NCBI GenBank assembly: GCA_017937025.1
Contig: JAGBEJ010000010.1
Location: 1 to 64,000, forward strand
Source: Paludibacteraceae bacterium
GTDB lineage: Bacteria; Bacteroidota; Bacteroidia; Bacteroidales; Paludibacteraceae
Length of the DNA stretch: 64,000 bases
Direction: 5' to 3'
Shown here: in pieces, positions 25,469 through 36,600 of the stretch
Position numbering within the stretch: the stretch's first letter is position 1
Layout: every line of letters begins with the position of its first letter
Notes under the pieces: generated by a model
The model's database searches: none
Told to the model about the DNA's origin: nothing
The model's input: only the letters and a program-made list of their open reading frames with translations
Translations under genes and position numbers: made by a program

Positions 25469-25789
25469 ATGACCGATTTATCATTTCCCATTACCAAGCT
25501 TGAAAATGACAAATTTCAAGTTGTTGTAGACCTGACGTTGTATGCCAAAGAAGCAATTGTTGCTGCTTGCTATAAGCTTACAGATCGATTCTTTGTTCAT
25601 CAGCAAACAGAAGGAGATTCTGTGTGTGTTGTGTTTGAATCGAAGGAAGGTAATGCTGTTTCTGAGGAAACTGTCAAGCAGTTCTGCAATGAACTCATTG
25701 ACCAACAGGTTCGTCACAATACAAATCTACAGTTTGGCCATATACGTGATTTGATAGTTGAGGAAGCATTTAAGCCTGTGAGCAAATGA
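25469..25789 (+). CDS. hxsD: His-Xaa-Ser system protein HxsD
   Basis: 106 residues from the ATG at 25469; the frame opens 15 codons earlier at a TTG that falls in a hairpin of the leader. The protein (MTDLSFPITKLENDKFQVVV ... AACYKLTDRFFVHQ ... FCNELIDQQVRHNTNLQFGHIRDLIVEEAF) fits the small HxsD family by size, by the ACYKLTDRFF motif and by its place directly before hxsB. HxsD may act as peptide-recognition or chaperone subunit for the two radical SAM enzymes; that role is inference. The stop overlaps the hxsB start by four bases (ATGA), so translation is coupled. Confidence 0.82.
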   Translation: MTDLSFPITKLENDKFQVVVDLTLYAKEAIVAACYKLTDRFFVHQQTEGDSVCVVFESKEGNAVSEETVKQFCNELIDQQVRHNTNLQFGHIRDLIVEEAFKPVSK

Positions 25790-27207
25790 GAGATTATCAG
25801 ATACTCCCCTTCCGCTTCGCCCGCTTCAACGATTCGGAGTACTTGCTGACAAATGATGTCGGCGAGTATATATTCCTTAGCAATGATGATTTCGAGAAGT
25901 TCATCAACAAGGAAATGGATGTGAAGTCAACTGTGTTTCAAGACTTAGCATCAAAGCAAATAGCCACTACAGACAATGTGGAAGATGTAGTGATCATGCT
26001 GGCTACGAAGTTCAGAACGAAAAAGAGCATATTGAGGGATTTCACCAGTCTGCACATGGTGGTACCGACCTTGCGCTGCAATTCCAGTTGCATCTACTGT
26101 CAAGTGGCTCGAAAGAACATGGACGACCATGAGGCTGACATGACAAAGAAAACGGCAAAGAATGTCGTAAAGACTATCTTTCAGTCGCCTTCACCCTGTA
26201 TCAAAATCGAGTTCCAAGGTGGCGACCCTTCGACATACTTTGAGATGGTGAAATACATCATTGAGGAAGCGGAGTGGCAAAACCTTTTCAAGAAGAAAGA
26301 CTTCGGCTTTGTGATATGCACCAACGTCACGTTGCTTACTCCTGACATGGTGAAGTATCTGAAAAAGCACAAGTGCGACATCTCGACCTCGCTTGATGGG
26401 CCAAAGGAACTGCACAACACGAACCGCCCGCTACAGGACACGACGCATACCCATGAGAAGTTTGAGGAGAACATCAAGATGATTCGTGAGATATGCGGTC
26501 AGGATAGCGTATCGGCGCTGATGACAACATCGAAATATAGCCTTGGCCACTTCAAGGAAATCATCGATGAGTATGTGCGGATGGGCTACAACAATATTTT
26601 CCTTCGCGCTTTGAATCCGTATGGGTTTGCCAAGCAATACAAGGAGAAGATTGCCTATCCTGTGGAGGATTTTATCGAGAACTTCAAGGAAGGCCTTGAC
26701 TATATTATAGAACTGAACAAGCAAGGCACTTTCTTCATAGAAGGATATGCGGCTCTGCTGCTAAAACGAATACTCACACCGTTTGCTACAGGCTTCGTGG
26801 ATTTGCAGTCGCCAGCTGGTGTCGGCATCGCAGGAGCAATATATGACTGGGACGGCAATGTCTATGTGGCCGATGAGGGCAGAATGTTAGCCCGATTCAA
26901 GGACTACTATTTCAAGTTGGGCAATGTGAATGAAGACAGCTATCAGTCGATGTTCAACGGTGAAAAATTGCACCATATCATTGAAAATGCTTGCACAGAA
27001 TGTTTGCCTATGTGCTCAGAGTGTGTTTTCCAACCCTATTGTGGAGCAGACCCCGTGCGCAACTATTCTGAGCAGGGCGACATGGTTGGGCATCGCCCTA
27101 CGAGTGAAATGTGCAAGAAGAATACTGCCATTATGCACTACTTGTTTGAATTGCTGAAGAGGCACGACCCAGAGATAAACAGAATATTTTGGTCTTGGAT
27201 AAATTAG
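25786..27207 (+). CDS. hxsB: His-Xaa-Ser system radical SAM maturase HxsB
   Basis: 473 residues. A radical SAM enzyme presumed to modify the HxsA peptide. The N-terminal 85 residues form a lead-in domain. The radical SAM cluster motif is CNSSCIYC (Cys 98, 102, 105), followed by EFQGGDPSTYFE (the GGEP-like SAM motif, here GGDP) and ICTNVTLLT. The C-terminal SPASM-type region holds at least seven Cys in CTECLPMCSECVFQPYC and a later SEMC (about 403-443), enough for auxiliary iron-sulfur clusters. This domain order and the length match HxsB. It sits between hxsD and hxsC, six bases before the latter. Confidence 0.9.
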   Translation: MRDYQILPFRFARFNDSEYLLTNDVGEYIFLSNDDFEKFINKEMDVKSTVFQDLASKQIATTDNVEDVVIMLATKFRTKKSILRDFTSLHMVVPTLRCNSSCIYCQVARKNMDDHEADMTKKTAKNVVKTIFQSPSPCIKIEFQGGDPSTYFEMVKYIIEEAEWQNLFKKKDFGFVICTNVTLLTPDMVKYLKKHKCDISTSLDGPKELHNTNRPLQDTTHTHEKFEENIKMIREICGQDSVSALMTTSKYSLGHFKEIIDEYVRMGYNNIFLRALNPYGFAKQYKEKIAYPVEDFIENFKEGLDYIIELNKQGTFFIEGYAALLLKRILTPFATGFVDLQSPAGVGIAGAIYDWDGNVYVADEGRMLARFKDYYFKLGNVNEDSYQSMFNGEKLHHIIENACTECLPMCSECVFQPYCGADPVRNYSEQGDMVGHRPTSEMCKKNTAIMHYLFELLKRHDPEINRIFWSWIN

Positions 27208-27213
27208 GACGAT

Positions 27214-28359
27214 ATGAAACAGATTAACGGAACATCATTCAATATCGAAGCAGACATCCTTGGCCGAATAACGCTGAAAGGAAAGAGCATCTTCAACCGC
27301 AAGGATGAGATACTTGTAAAAGCTGACGCTAAGGATTTGCCGTCTGGCTACGCAGCTTTGATTACAAACAGCGAACAAATTGCTGGTGGTAAGCCATGCG
27401 TTGGGAATGTGCAAGCGCTCGATGAATTTAACGAGGGCGACGTGGTGCTGATAAACAAAAAGGGAGAAATCGTATTTCTCTACGAGATAAAGTCGCTGCA
27501 TAATGCCATCTTTGCCACAGAGCGATGTAATCACCGTTGCATCATGTGTCCGCAGCCTCCTGTTGCGGAGGAAGAGGATAAAACACCCTTCAATCTCAAA
27601 CTGATTTCGCTTATAGACAAGAATACTGAAGAGGTTGGCATTACCGGTGGCGAGCCTACGCTGATAGGCGACAAACTCTTTGACCTCATCAAGCAGATAC
27701 AGAAGTACCAGCCGAAAGCAGGAATCAGTCTGCTAACCAATGGAGTGAAGTTTGCCGATAAGGAATTTGCCATGAAATTGGCTATGTGCAAGCACCACGA
27801 CTTGCAAATAGATGTGCCTATATTCTCGGATATAGCCGACGAACACAATCGCATCGTAGGAGCAAAGACTTTCTATAAGACAGTGCAAGGGCTTTACAAT
27901 CTCGCATTGTTCCATCAGCGAATAGGACTGAGAATCGTAGTGCATAAGCAGACCTACAAACGATTGCCCCAACTTGCCGACTACATCTATCACAATTTTC
28001 CGTTCGTCAGCCAAGTGGCATTCCTACAGATGGAAACGACGGGCAACGCAGATACCAATCTCGAAGAATTGTGGATAGACCCATACGATTACAACGAGGA
28101 ACTGAAGCAAGCCGTCTTGCTGCTGGCCAATCGTGGCATCTGCACTCGTGTTTACAATGCTCAATTGTGTGTGCTGCCTCGCGAAATTAGGGAGTTTGCA
28201 GTTAGTTCAATCTCTGACTGGAAAGACACCTATCTGCCCGAGTGCGAGGGATGCAAACTTCGTCAACAATGCGGAGGCCTTTTTGCATCCAACCAGAAGC
28301 ATCACAGTGCACACATCAATCCCAATTTAGAAGACATCACGGCTTCGGCCTGTGTCTAG
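27214..28359 (+). CDS. hxsC: His-Xaa-Ser system radical SAM maturase HxsC
   Basis: 381 residues. The second radical SAM enzyme of the system. The N-terminal 95 residues (MKQINGTSFNIEADILGRIT) are a separate beta-rich domain. The cluster motif CNHRCIMC (Cys 105, 109, 112) is followed by PQPP, then VGITGGEPTL (SAM-binding GGEP) and ISLLTNGVKF. The C-terminus has CEGCKLRQQCGG, an abbreviated SPASM-like Cys set. HxsB and HxsC always occur together in this system, which suggests they act as a pair. The stop is 44 nt before the hxsA ATG. Confidence 0.9.
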   Translation: MKQINGTSFNIEADILGRITLKGKSIFNRKDEILVKADAKDLPSGYAALITNSEQIAGGKPCVGNVQALDEFNEGDVVLINKKGEIVFLYEIKSLHNAIFATERCNHRCIMCPQPPVAEEEDKTPFNLKLISLIDKNTEEVGITGGEPTLIGDKLFDLIKQIQKYQPKAGISLLTNGVKFADKEFAMKLAMCKHHDLQIDVPIFSDIADEHNRIVGAKTFYKTVQGLYNLALFHQRIGLRIVVHKQTYKRLPQLADYIYHNFPFVSQVAFLQMETTGNADTNLEELWIDPYDYNEELKQAVLLLANRGICTRVYNAQLCVLPREIREFAVSSISDWKDTYLPECEGCKLRQQCGGLFASNQKHHSAHINPNLEDITASACV

Positions 28360-28391
28360 TGATAGTTCATTTATTGTTTAACAATTTCAAA

Positions 28392-28400
28392 AAAGGAGGT
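28392..28400 (+). promoter_or_regulatory. Strong Shine-Dalgarno before hxsA
   Basis: AAAGGAGGT ends 3 nt before the ATG at 28404. Hardly any other gene in the window shows such a site, as usual for Bacteroidetes, so this one should boost precursor synthesis over that of the enzymes. Confidence 0.7.
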
Positions 28401-28403
28401 CAA

Positions 28404-28658
28404 ATGAAGAGATTTTTGTTTCTCGTGGCATCTGTTTTAGTTGCAGGAGTTACTTATGCTTCTAACGTTAGCAAAGAGATTATTGCAAGCGTGAAAAGTG
28501 ATAGTGAAACTTCTATAACAGAACAGATGAACCAAGGTTTGATTCTTGAGCAGTCGGCTGACATGCAAATGAAGATGAATACTCATTATTCACATTCATC
28601 GCATCGTTCGCATAGTTCGCACCGCTCACATTCTTCACACTACTCAAGTAGATTCTAA
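28404..28658 (+). CDS. hxsA: His-Xaa-Ser repeat precursor peptide HxsA
   Basis: 84 residues from the ATG behind the Shine-Dalgarno; the frame is open 54 codons upstream, inside hxsC, but that start makes no sense. Signal peptide about 1-19 (MKRFLFLVASVLVAGVTYA). A leader-like middle (NVSKEIIASVKSDSETS, then MNQGLILEQSADMQMKM) precedes a C-terminal block of seven uninterrupted H-x-S triplets from about residue 61 (HYS HSS HRS HSS HRS HSS HYS) and a final SRF. This is the presumed substrate of HxsB and HxsC. The signal peptide says the product works outside the cytoplasm. A terminator follows. Confidence 0.88.
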   Translation: MKRFLFLVASVLVAGVTYASNVSKEIIASVKSDSETSITEQMNQGLILEQSADMQMKMNTHYSHSSHRSHSSHRSHSSHYSSRF

Positions 28659-28674
28659 TTGAGTAAGACAAATT

Positions 28675-28710
28675 AAAGGATTTCATAGACTTGTTCTATG
28701 AGATCCTTTT
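28675..28710 (+). terminator. Terminator of the hxs operon
   Basis: Imperfect stem AAAGGAT...CATAG / CTATG...ATCCTTTT (28675-28688 and 28696-28710) ending in Ts. Also convergent with the deaminase gene. Confidence 0.7.
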
Positions 28711-28728
28711 ATAATCACAACGAAATCC

Positions 28729-29199
28729 TCAATACTCCACCCTGTCGTCCTTGTCAAGCCACTTTTTAAAGACTCTAAGCCCTTCTTGGCTGTCTGCCTG
28801 CAACATCTTCACGCTTCTGTATTTAGGCTCCAATTTCAGTTCTTTATAGATAAATGAATCGTCAAAGCCAGCATTCTTGGCATCGTCGCTGCACCCTGCA
28901 TAATAAACGACGCCGATATGAGCCCAGTAAATCGCGCCTAAGCACATCGGACATGGTTCGCAGCTCGCATATATCTCGCAGTCCGACAAGTCGTATTTTC
29001 CAAGTTTTCTGGCGGCTTCTCGTATCGCCAGCACCTCGGCGTGGGCAGTCGGGTCGTTGCTGGCCGTGACTCTGTTGCCACATTCCGAAATCACCTCGCC
29101 GTCCTTCACCACAACTGCGCCGAAAGGTCCTCCCCCGTTATCGACATTATGCAGCGCTGTTTCTATCGCTCGCATCATATATTCTTTGCTGTATGCCAT
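28729..29199 (-). CDS. Nucleoside/guanine deaminase, CDA superfamily
   Basis: 156 residues. A zinc-dependent deaminase with TAHAEVLAIREAA (His and catalytic Glu about 53-55) and SCEPCPMCLGAIYWA (two zinc Cys about 83-86). GGGPFGAVVVKDGEVISECGN is typical of the guanine deaminase (GuaD) branch, and the C-terminal FKKWLDKDDRVEY matches Bacteroidetes members. It could also deaminate other nucleobases; tRNA adenosine deaminase (TadA) is less likely given the length and C-terminus. Cytoplasmic. It lies 84 bp downstream of rpoC beyond a terminator. Confidence 0.88.
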   Translation of the reverse strand: MAYSKEYMMRAIETALHNVDNGGGPFGAVVVKDGEVISECGNRVTASNDPTAHAEVLAIREAARKLGKYDLSDCEIYASCEPCPMCLGAIYWAHIGVVYYAGCSDDAKNAGFDDSFIYKELKLEPKYRSVKMLQADSQEGLRVFKKWLDKDDRVEY

Positions 29200-29234
29200 A
29201 CCTCAGGTCTTTTTTCTTGTAAATATACAAAATA

Positions 29235-29262
29235 AAAGGTCTGCGTTTTCACACAGACCTTT
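29235..29262 (-). terminator. Terminator of the rpoBC operon
   Basis: 9-bp stem AAAGGTCTG / CAGACCTTT (29235-29243 and 29254-29262). On the minus strand it is followed by TATTTTG, just after the rpoC stop. Confidence 0.75.
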
Positions 29263-29283
29263 CATTATAAAGTGTTGGAATTA

Positions 29284-32200
29284 TTATTCTACGATTCTGA
29301 TGCCTCTGTCATCCTCCTCTTCTTCTATGAGGCTCTTTCTGGCCTTAGCCATCTTCTCATAGTCCTCGAGGCTTCCGACGATAACATTGTCGAATGCTCT
29401 TTGACCTGTACCAGCAGGCAACAAGTGACCGACGATAACGTTCTCCTTAAGACCGTCGAGAGTGTCAACCTTAGCGTTGATAGCCGCATCGTTGAGCACC
29501 TTTGTAGTCTCCTGGAACGAAGCCGCAGCCATGAAGCTTCCGGTCTGCAGAGCCGCCTTGGTGATACCTTGGAGCACCTGGCTTGCTGTAGCAGGAACGG
29601 CGTCTCTTACTTCTACAAGCTTGAGATCCTTTCTCTTCAGCATGCTGTTCTCGTCTCTGAGCTTTCTTGCTGTCACGATTTGACCAGCCTTCAGCACCTC
29701 TGAGTCGCCAGCGTCTGTTACGACCTTCTTGCCCCAGATCTTGTCGTTCTCCTCGTGGAACTCGAGCTTGTCGGCAATCTGCTTCTCAAGGAATCTTGTG
29801 TCTCCTGGATCCTGAATCTCGACCTTTCTCATCATCTGACGAACGATAACCTCAAAGTGCTTGTCGTTGATCTTCACACCCTGCAGACGGTAAACCGCCT
29901 GAACCTCGTTGACGATGTATTCCTGAACGGCTGTAGGACCGAGGATAGACAAGATGTCGGATGGAGTCACCGCACCATCTGAGAGCGGAGTGCCGGCTCT
30001 TACATAGTCGTTCTCCTGAACGAGAATCTGCTTAGCCAGTGGCACGAGATATTTCTTCTCCTCGCCAGTCTTTGATGTTACAGCGATCTCACGGTTACCT
30101 CTCTTGATCTTGCCGAATGTAACCTGACCGTCGATTTCGGAAACGATAGCTGGGTTGCTTGGGTTTCTTGCCTCGAACAGCTCAGTTACTCGTGGAAGAC
30201 CTCCGGTGATATCACCAGCACCTCCGCTAGCAACTCTAGGTATCTTAACGATCTGCTGTCCGGCCTGTACCTTCTCGCCGTCGTCAACTACCATGTGAGC
30301 GCCCACAGGCAAGTTGTAAGTCTTCAGTACATTGCCCTTGGCATCGACAATCTGAGCAGCAGGAACCTTAGCCTTGTCCTTGCTCTCGATGATTATCTTG
30401 TCGTGCATGTTTGTAGCCTCGTCAACCTCAGTCTTGTAAGTCACGTTCTCGTCCATGTCAACGAATACGATCTTACCGTCAACCTCAGTTACAATCAAGG
30501 CGTTGAATGGGTCCCACTCACATATTCTTGTACCCTTCTCTACTGCAGAGCCGTTCTTCACGAACAACTTAGAGCCGTAAGGTATGTTCTGAGTTGTGAG
30601 AACTGTATTTGTGTTTGTATCAAGTATTCTCATTTCCGCCATACGGCCGATTACTACCTGATATTCAGTTCCGTCGCTTTCCTTGACATCGACAGTTCTA
30701 AGCTCGTCAATTTCAAGCTTACCAGAATATTTAGATGTGATACCAGTGTTAGCACTTGCGTTGCTTGCCACACCACCGACGTGGAATGTTCTCAATGTCA
30801 GCTGTGTACCAGGCTCACCGATTGACTGTGCCGCGATTACGCCGACAGTCTCACCCATCTGTACCATTCGGCTTGTAGCCAGGTTACGTCCGTAACACTT
30901 AGCACAAACACCTCTCTTGCTCTCGCAAGTAAGAACGGAACGAATCTCGACTCTCTCAAGTGGAGAATCCTCGATCTTCTGAGCGGCATCCTCGCGGATT
31001 TCCTCGCCTGAAGCTACGATAAGCTCGCCAGTCACAGGGTCGTAAACATCATGTACAGAAACTCTACCGAGGATTCTGTCATACAATGTAGCTACGACAT
31101 CCTCGTTGTTCTTGACCTCTGTAGCGACAAGACCTCTCAATGTTCCACAGTCTTCCTCGTTTATTATCACGTCTTGTGACACATCGACAAGACGACGAGT
31201 CAAGTAACCTGCATCGGCAGTCTTCAAGGCTGTATCGGCAAGACCCTTACGAGCACCGTGTGTTGAGATAAAGTACTCAAGCACTGACAGACCTTCCTTA
31301 AAGTTAGCCAAGATTGGGTTCTCGATGATCTGACCGCCTTCTGCACCAGACTTCTGAGGCTTAGCCATCAGTCCACGCATACCGGAGAGCTGACGGATCT
31401 GCTCCTTAGAACCACGGGCTCCAGAGTCAAGCATCATGAATATAGCGTTGAATCCCTGATTGTCTGAAGACATCTGCTTCATCAGGACATTCTGCAAGTC
31501 GTTGTTGACGTGAGTCCAGGTATCGATGATCTGATTATAACGCTCGTTGTTAGTGATAACACCCATGTTATAATTGTTCATGATCTCCTCGACCTCCTCG
31601 TATCCCTTGTCAACGAGTGCCTTCTTCTCCTCTGGGATGATCACATCACCGAGATTGAATGAAAGACCGCCCTCGAATGCCATTCTATATCCAAGGTTCT
31701 TTATATCGTCAAGGAACTTACATGTTCTTGCGACACCGCAAGCCTTGATCACCTTAGAGATAATGTCACGAACAGACTTCTTAGAAAGAACTGTGTTCAA
31801 GAATCCAACCTCAACTGGCACATACTGGTTGACAATAATTCTACCGATAGTAGTCTCAATCATCTTGTCAACGATCTTGCCGTTCTCGTCGAGGTCCTTA
31901 GTCTTGATCTTCACGATTGCGTGAATATCAGCGCGTCCCTCGTTGTAAGCGATAATCGCCTCTTCTGGAGCGTAGAATGTCAGTCCCTCTCCCTTAACGC
32001 CTGTTCTTGGCTTTGTGATGTAGTAAAGTCCAAGCACCATATCCTGCGAAGGCACTGTGATAGGCGCTCCGTTGGCTGGGTTAAGGATGTTGTGGCTCTC
32101 GAGCATCAGCAACTGAGCCTCGAGTACAGCCTCGTTGCTCAATGGCAAGTGAACGGCCATCTGGTCACCATCGAAGTCGGCGTTGAACGCTGTACATGCC

Positions 32201-33600
32201 AATGGGTGCAACTGTATGGCCTTTCCCTCGATCATGTGAGGCTGGAATGCCTGGATACCAAGTCTGTGAAGTGTAGGAGCACGGTTCAGCAGAACTGGGT
32301 GACCCTTCATCACATATTCAAGGATGTCCCATATAACTGGGTCTTTTCTGTCTATTATCTTCTTTGCTGACTTAACGGTCTTGACAATGCCACGCTCGAT
32401 AAGCTTTCTTATGATGAATGGCTTGTAAAGCTCGGCTGCCATGTACTTAGGCAGACCGCACTCGCCCATCTTCAACTCTGGACCTACGACGATTACCGAA
32501 CGTCCTGAGTAGTCAACACGCTTTCCTAACAGGTTCTGACGGAAACGTCCCTGCTTTCCCTTCAAAGAGTCTGAGAGAGACTTCAACGGACGGTTTGCAT
32601 CCGACTTAACCGCGCTTGACTTTCTACTGTTGTCAAAGAGTGAGTCAACTGCCTCTTGAAGCATACGCTTCTCGTTACGGAGGATAACCTCAGGAGCCTT
32701 AATCTCGATAAGTCTCTTAAGACGGTTGTTTCTGATGATAACACGACGATACAAATCGTTCAGATCCGAAGTCGCAAATCGTCCACCATCCAGTGGCACA
32801 AGCGGACGGAGATCTGGCGGAATCACAGGGATAATCTTCATGATCATCCACTCTGGACGGTTCTTGCCCTTAGAAGCACGGAACGACTCAACAACCTGAA
32901 GTCTCTTGAGCGCCTCGTTCTTTCTCTGTTGGCTTGTATCTGTATCAGCCTTATGTCTGAGTTCGTAAGACAATGAGTCAAGATCTATCTTCTGAAGCAA
33001 GTCATAGATAGCCTCGGCACCCATCTTAGCGATGAACTTGTTTGGATCTGAGTCGTCAAGATTGTGGTTAGATGGATCGAGCTTCTTCTCGACAATGTCA
33101 AGATACTCGTCCTCTGTCAACAATCCGCCTTCCTCGATACCTTCCTCGCCTTCAAGAACACCTGTTTGTATTATCACATACTTCTCGTAGTAGATGATGG
33201 CGTCAAGCTTCTTGCTTGGCATTCCCAACAGATAACCGATCTTGTTAGGCAAAGAACGGAAGTACCAGATGTGAGCCACAGGAACAACCAAGTTGATATG
33301 TCCCATTCTCTCGCGGCGCACCTTCTTCTCTGTTACCTCGACACCGCAACGGTCGCAGACAATACCCTTGTAACGTATTCTCTTGTACTTTCCGCAGTGG
33401 CATTCGTAATCCTTAGTAGGACCGAAGATTCTCTCGCAAAACAGACCGTCTCTTTCTGGCTTGTATGTACGATAGTTTATAGTTTCAGGCTTCAAAACCT
33501 CACCAAATGAATGCTCCAGTATTTCTTCTGGAGAAGCCAAACCAATGGAGATTTTGGTGAAACCATTGCTTTTGGATTTATTTTCTTTTCTGAAAGGCAT
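29284..33600 (-). CDS. rpoC: RNA polymerase beta' subunit
   Basis: 1438 residues, the usual Bacteroidetes length. The N-terminal zinc site ([20 protein letters not shown], about 69-88), the lid/rudder region, the active-site [14 protein letters not shown] (Mg2+ Asp triad about 463-476) and the bridge-helix/trigger-loop region are present. The second zinc site has the Cys set [13 protein letters not shown]. The C-terminal DDRGIRIVE is acidic. The start is 24 nt after the rpoB stop, in the same operon. No intein or insertion. Confidence 0.98.
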   Translation of the reverse strand: MPFRKENKSKSNGFTKISIGLASPEEILEHSFGEVLKPETINYRTYKPERDGLFCERIFGPTKDYECHCGKYKRIRYKGIVCDRCGVEVTEKKVRRERMGHINLVVPVAHIWYFRSLPNKIGYLLGMPSKKLDAIIYYEKYVIIQTGVLEGEEGIEEGGLLTEDEYLDIVEKKLDPSNHNLDDSDPNKFIAKMGAEAIYDLLQKIDLDSLSYELRHKADTDTSQQRKNEALKRLQVVESFRASKGKNRPEWMIMKIIPVIPPDLRPLVPLDGGRFATSDLNDLYRRVIIRNNRLKRLIEIKAPEVILRNEKRMLQEAVDSLFDNSRKSSAVKSDANRPLKSLSDSLKGKQGRFRQNLLGKRVDYSGRSVIVVGPELKMGECGLPKYMAAELYKPFIIRKLIERGIVKTVKSAKKIIDRKDPVIWDILEYVMKGHPVLLNRAPTLHRLGIQAFQPHMIEGKAIQLHPLACTAFNADFDGDQMAVHLPLSNEAVLEAQLLMLESHNILNPANGAPITVPSQDMVLGLYYITKPRTGVKGEGLTFYAPEEAIIAYNEGRADIHAIVKIKTKDLDENGKIVDKMIETTIGRIIVNQYVPVEVGFLNTVLSKKSVRDIISKVIKACGVARTCKFLDDIKNLGYRMAFEGGLSFNLGDVIIPEEKKALVDKGYEEVEEIMNNYNMGVITNNERYNQIIDTWTHVNNDLQNVLMKQMSSDNQGFNAIFMMLDSGARGSKEQIRQLSGMRGLMAKPQKSGAEGGQIIENPILANFKEGLSVLEYFISTHGARKGLADTALKTADAGYLTRRLVDVSQDVIINEEDCGTLRGLVATEVKNNEDVVATLYDRILGRVSVHDVYDPVTGELIVASGEEIREDAAQKIEDSPLERVEIRSVLTCESKRGVCAKCYGRNLATSRMVQMGETVGVIAAQSIGEPGTQLTLRTFHVGGVASNASANTGITSKYSGKLEIDELRTVDVKESDGTEYQVVIGRMAEMRILDTNTNTVLTTQNIPYGSKLFVKNGSAVEKGTRICEWDPFNALIVTEVDGKIVFVDMDENVTYKTEVDEATNMHDKIIIESKDKAKVPAAQIVDAKGNVLKTYNLPVGAHMVVDDGEKVQAGQQIVKIPRVASGGAGDITGGLPRVTELFEARNPSNPAIVSEIDGQVTFGKIKRGNREIAVTSKTGEEKKYLVPLAKQILVQENDYVRAGTPLSDGAVTPSDILSILGPTAVQEYIVNEVQAVYRLQGVKINDKHFEVIVRQMMRKVEIQDPGDTRFLEKQIADKLEFHEENDKIWGKKVVTDAGDSEVLKAGQIVTARKLRDENSMLKRKDLKLVEVRDAVPATASQVLQGITKAALQTGSFMAAASFQETTKVLNDAAINAKVDTLDGLKENVIVGHLLPAGTGQRAFDNVIVGSLEDYEKMAKARKSLIEEEEDDRGIRIVE

Positions 33601-33623
33601 ATGCTTTTCCTATTTATCGTTGT

Positions 33624-36600
33624 TTATTCCAAATTAACACTAAGACCCAAACCTCTCAACTCATGCAACAGCACGTTGAATGACTCTGGGATGCCAGGAG
33701 CTGGCATTGGATCACCCTTGACTATCGCCTCATAAGCTCTTGCACGACCCATAACATCATCAGACTTGATTGTAAGGATCTCTTGAAGAATATGAGTTGC
33801 ACCGAATGCCTCGATAGCCCAGACCTCCATCTCTCCGAATCTCTGTCCTCCGAACTGAGCCTTACCTCCAAGAGGCTGCTGAGTAATCAATGAATAAGGA
33901 CCGATAGAACGAGCGTGCATCTTGTCGTCAACCATGTGACCGAGCTTAAGCATGTAGATCACACCCACTGTAGCTGGCTGGTCGAAACGCTTACCTGTTC
34001 CGCCGTCATATACGTAAGTTCTACCGTATCTTGGGAGTCCGGCCTTGTCTGTCCACGAGTTGATGTCATCGAGGCTCGCACCGTCGAAGATGTTTGTAGC
34101 GAACTTCTCGCCGAGCTTCTTGCCTGCCCATCCGAGAACAGTCTCGAAGATCTGTCCAAGGTTCATACGAGAAGGCACACCCAGTGGGTTCAGAACTATA
34201 TCAACAGGTGTTCCATCCTCAAGGAATGGCATATCCTCTTGACGTACGATGTTAGAAACGATACCCTTGTTTCCGTGTCGTCCTGCCATCTTGTCACCCA
34301 CGCGGATCTTTCTCTTCTTAGCGATGTAAACCTTTGCCAACTGGATTGTTCCTGCTGGAAGCTCGTCACCGATAGTAAGAGCGTACTTCTTACGCTTGAT
34401 CTGCGCGTCGATTTCCTTGTACTTCTTGATGTAATTTACAATCACATCCTTTATCATCTCGTTCTTGTGAGCATCTGTTGTCCACTTAGAAACGTGAACA
34501 GAAGTATAGTCAAGGTCGTTAAGAGCCTTCTGAGTGAACTTAGTGCCCTTTGCGATGACTTCCTCGCCAAGATAGTTCTTGACACCTTGTGAAGTCTTGC
34601 CGTTAGTCAGAGTCATGAGCTTCTCAATCAAGATCTTGCGCAACTCGCCAGTTCTTGCCTCGAACTCCTCGTCTATCTTTGGCAATATCACCTTGTCCTG
34701 AGCCTTCTTGGTCTTTGTTTTCATCACCTTAGAGAAGAGCTGCTTGCCTACAACAACACCATTCAATGATGGAGTTGCCTTCAAAGAAGCATCCTTAACG
34801 TCTCCTGCCTTGTCGCCGAAGATAGCTCTCAAAAGCTTCTCTTCTGGAGAAGGGTCAGACTCTCCCTTAGGAGTGATCTTTCCTATCAGGATGTCACCTG
34901 GTCCTACGTGAGCACCGATTCTGATGATACCGTTCTCATCAAGATCCTTAGTGGCTTCATCACTGACATTTGGTATATCTGGAGTAAGTTCCTCTAATCC
35001 TCTCTTAGTCTCTCTAACCTCCAAAGCATACTCGTCAACATGCACAGAAGTGAACAAATCCTCCTTCACAGCACGCTCGTTAAGCACGATAGCGTCCTCG
35101 TAGTTGTAACCCTTCCAAGGCATGAACGCAACCAAAAGGTTTCTTCCCAATGCGAGCTCGCCGCCTTCTGTTGCATATCCTTCAGTCATTATCTGACCTG
35201 GAGTTACCCTCTGTCCTCTCTTCACGATAGGACGAAGGTCTATAGTTGTGCTCTGGTTAGTCTTTCTGAACTTAGGCAGATTGTAAGTCACGATGTCATC
35301 ATCGAAGCTTACGAATCTCTCATCGTCAGTTCTGTCATATTTCACCTTGATGCATGTAGCGTCAACGAATACTACCTCACCGTCCTTCTCTGCTGCAATC
35401 TGAGTTCTAGAATCCTCAGCCAACTGCTGCTCGATACCAGTACCTACGATAGGAGCCTCGTTGTGCAGCAATGGAACTGCCTGACGCATCATGTTTGATC
35501 CCATCAGCGCACGGTTTGCGTCGTCATGCTCCAGGAACGGAATCAAAGACGCTGCGATAGAAGCTATCTGGGTTGGACTTACGTCCATATATGAAACCTC
35601 AGATGGAGCTACCACTGGGAAATCAGCACCCTGACGTGTCTTGACTTTGGATTCTGTGAATGTTCCATCCTCAGCCATAGGCACATTTCCTTGAGCTATG
35701 ATCTTGCCCTCTTCCTCCTCTGCAGTCAGATAAACAAGACCGTCCTTTGAAAGATCAGCCTTTCCGTTCTCTACCTTTCTGTAAGGAGTCTCGATGAATC
35801 CGAGGTCATCAATCTTCGCGTATACACACAAAGAAGAAATCAAACCGATGTTTGGACCTTCTGGAGTCTCGATTGGACACAAACGGCCGTAGTGAGTATA
35901 GTGCACGTCACGAACCTCGAAACCTGCACGCTCTCTTGACAAACCGCCAGGACCGAGAGCAGACATTCTTCGCTTGTGAGTTATCTCAGCAAGTGGGTTT
36001 GTCTGATCCATGAACTGCGACAATGCGTTAGTACCAAAGAATGTATTGATAACTGACGAAATTGTCTTGGCATTGATAAGGTCAACAGGAGCGAACACCT
36101 CGTTGTCTCTAACGTTCATTCTCTCTCTGATAGTACGAGCCATTCTCGCCAAACCGACACCGAACTGGTTATGCAACTGCTCACCTACTGTTCTTACTCT
36201 ACGGTTGCTCAAGTGGTCGATATCGTCAACCTCTGCCTTTGAGTTTATCAACTGTATCAAATACTTGATAATCTCAATAATATCCTCCTTAGTCAGAACC
36301 TTGACATTCATATCTGTCTTAAGTCCCAACTTCTTGTTGATTCTGTAACGACCTACATCGCCCAAGTCATATCTCTTGTCCGAGAAGAACAGGCCATTGA
36401 TAGCCTCGCGAGCTGTCGCGTCATCGGCTGGGTCTGCGTTTCTCAACTGCTTGTAGATATACAGCACAGCCTCCTTCTCAGAGTTACTTGGGTCTTTCTG
36501 CAGTGTGTTATATATAATTGCGTAGTCACTGAGGCTCTGATCATCCTTATGGAGAAGGATTGTCTGCACTCCTGACTCAATTATCTTGTCAACATCATCA

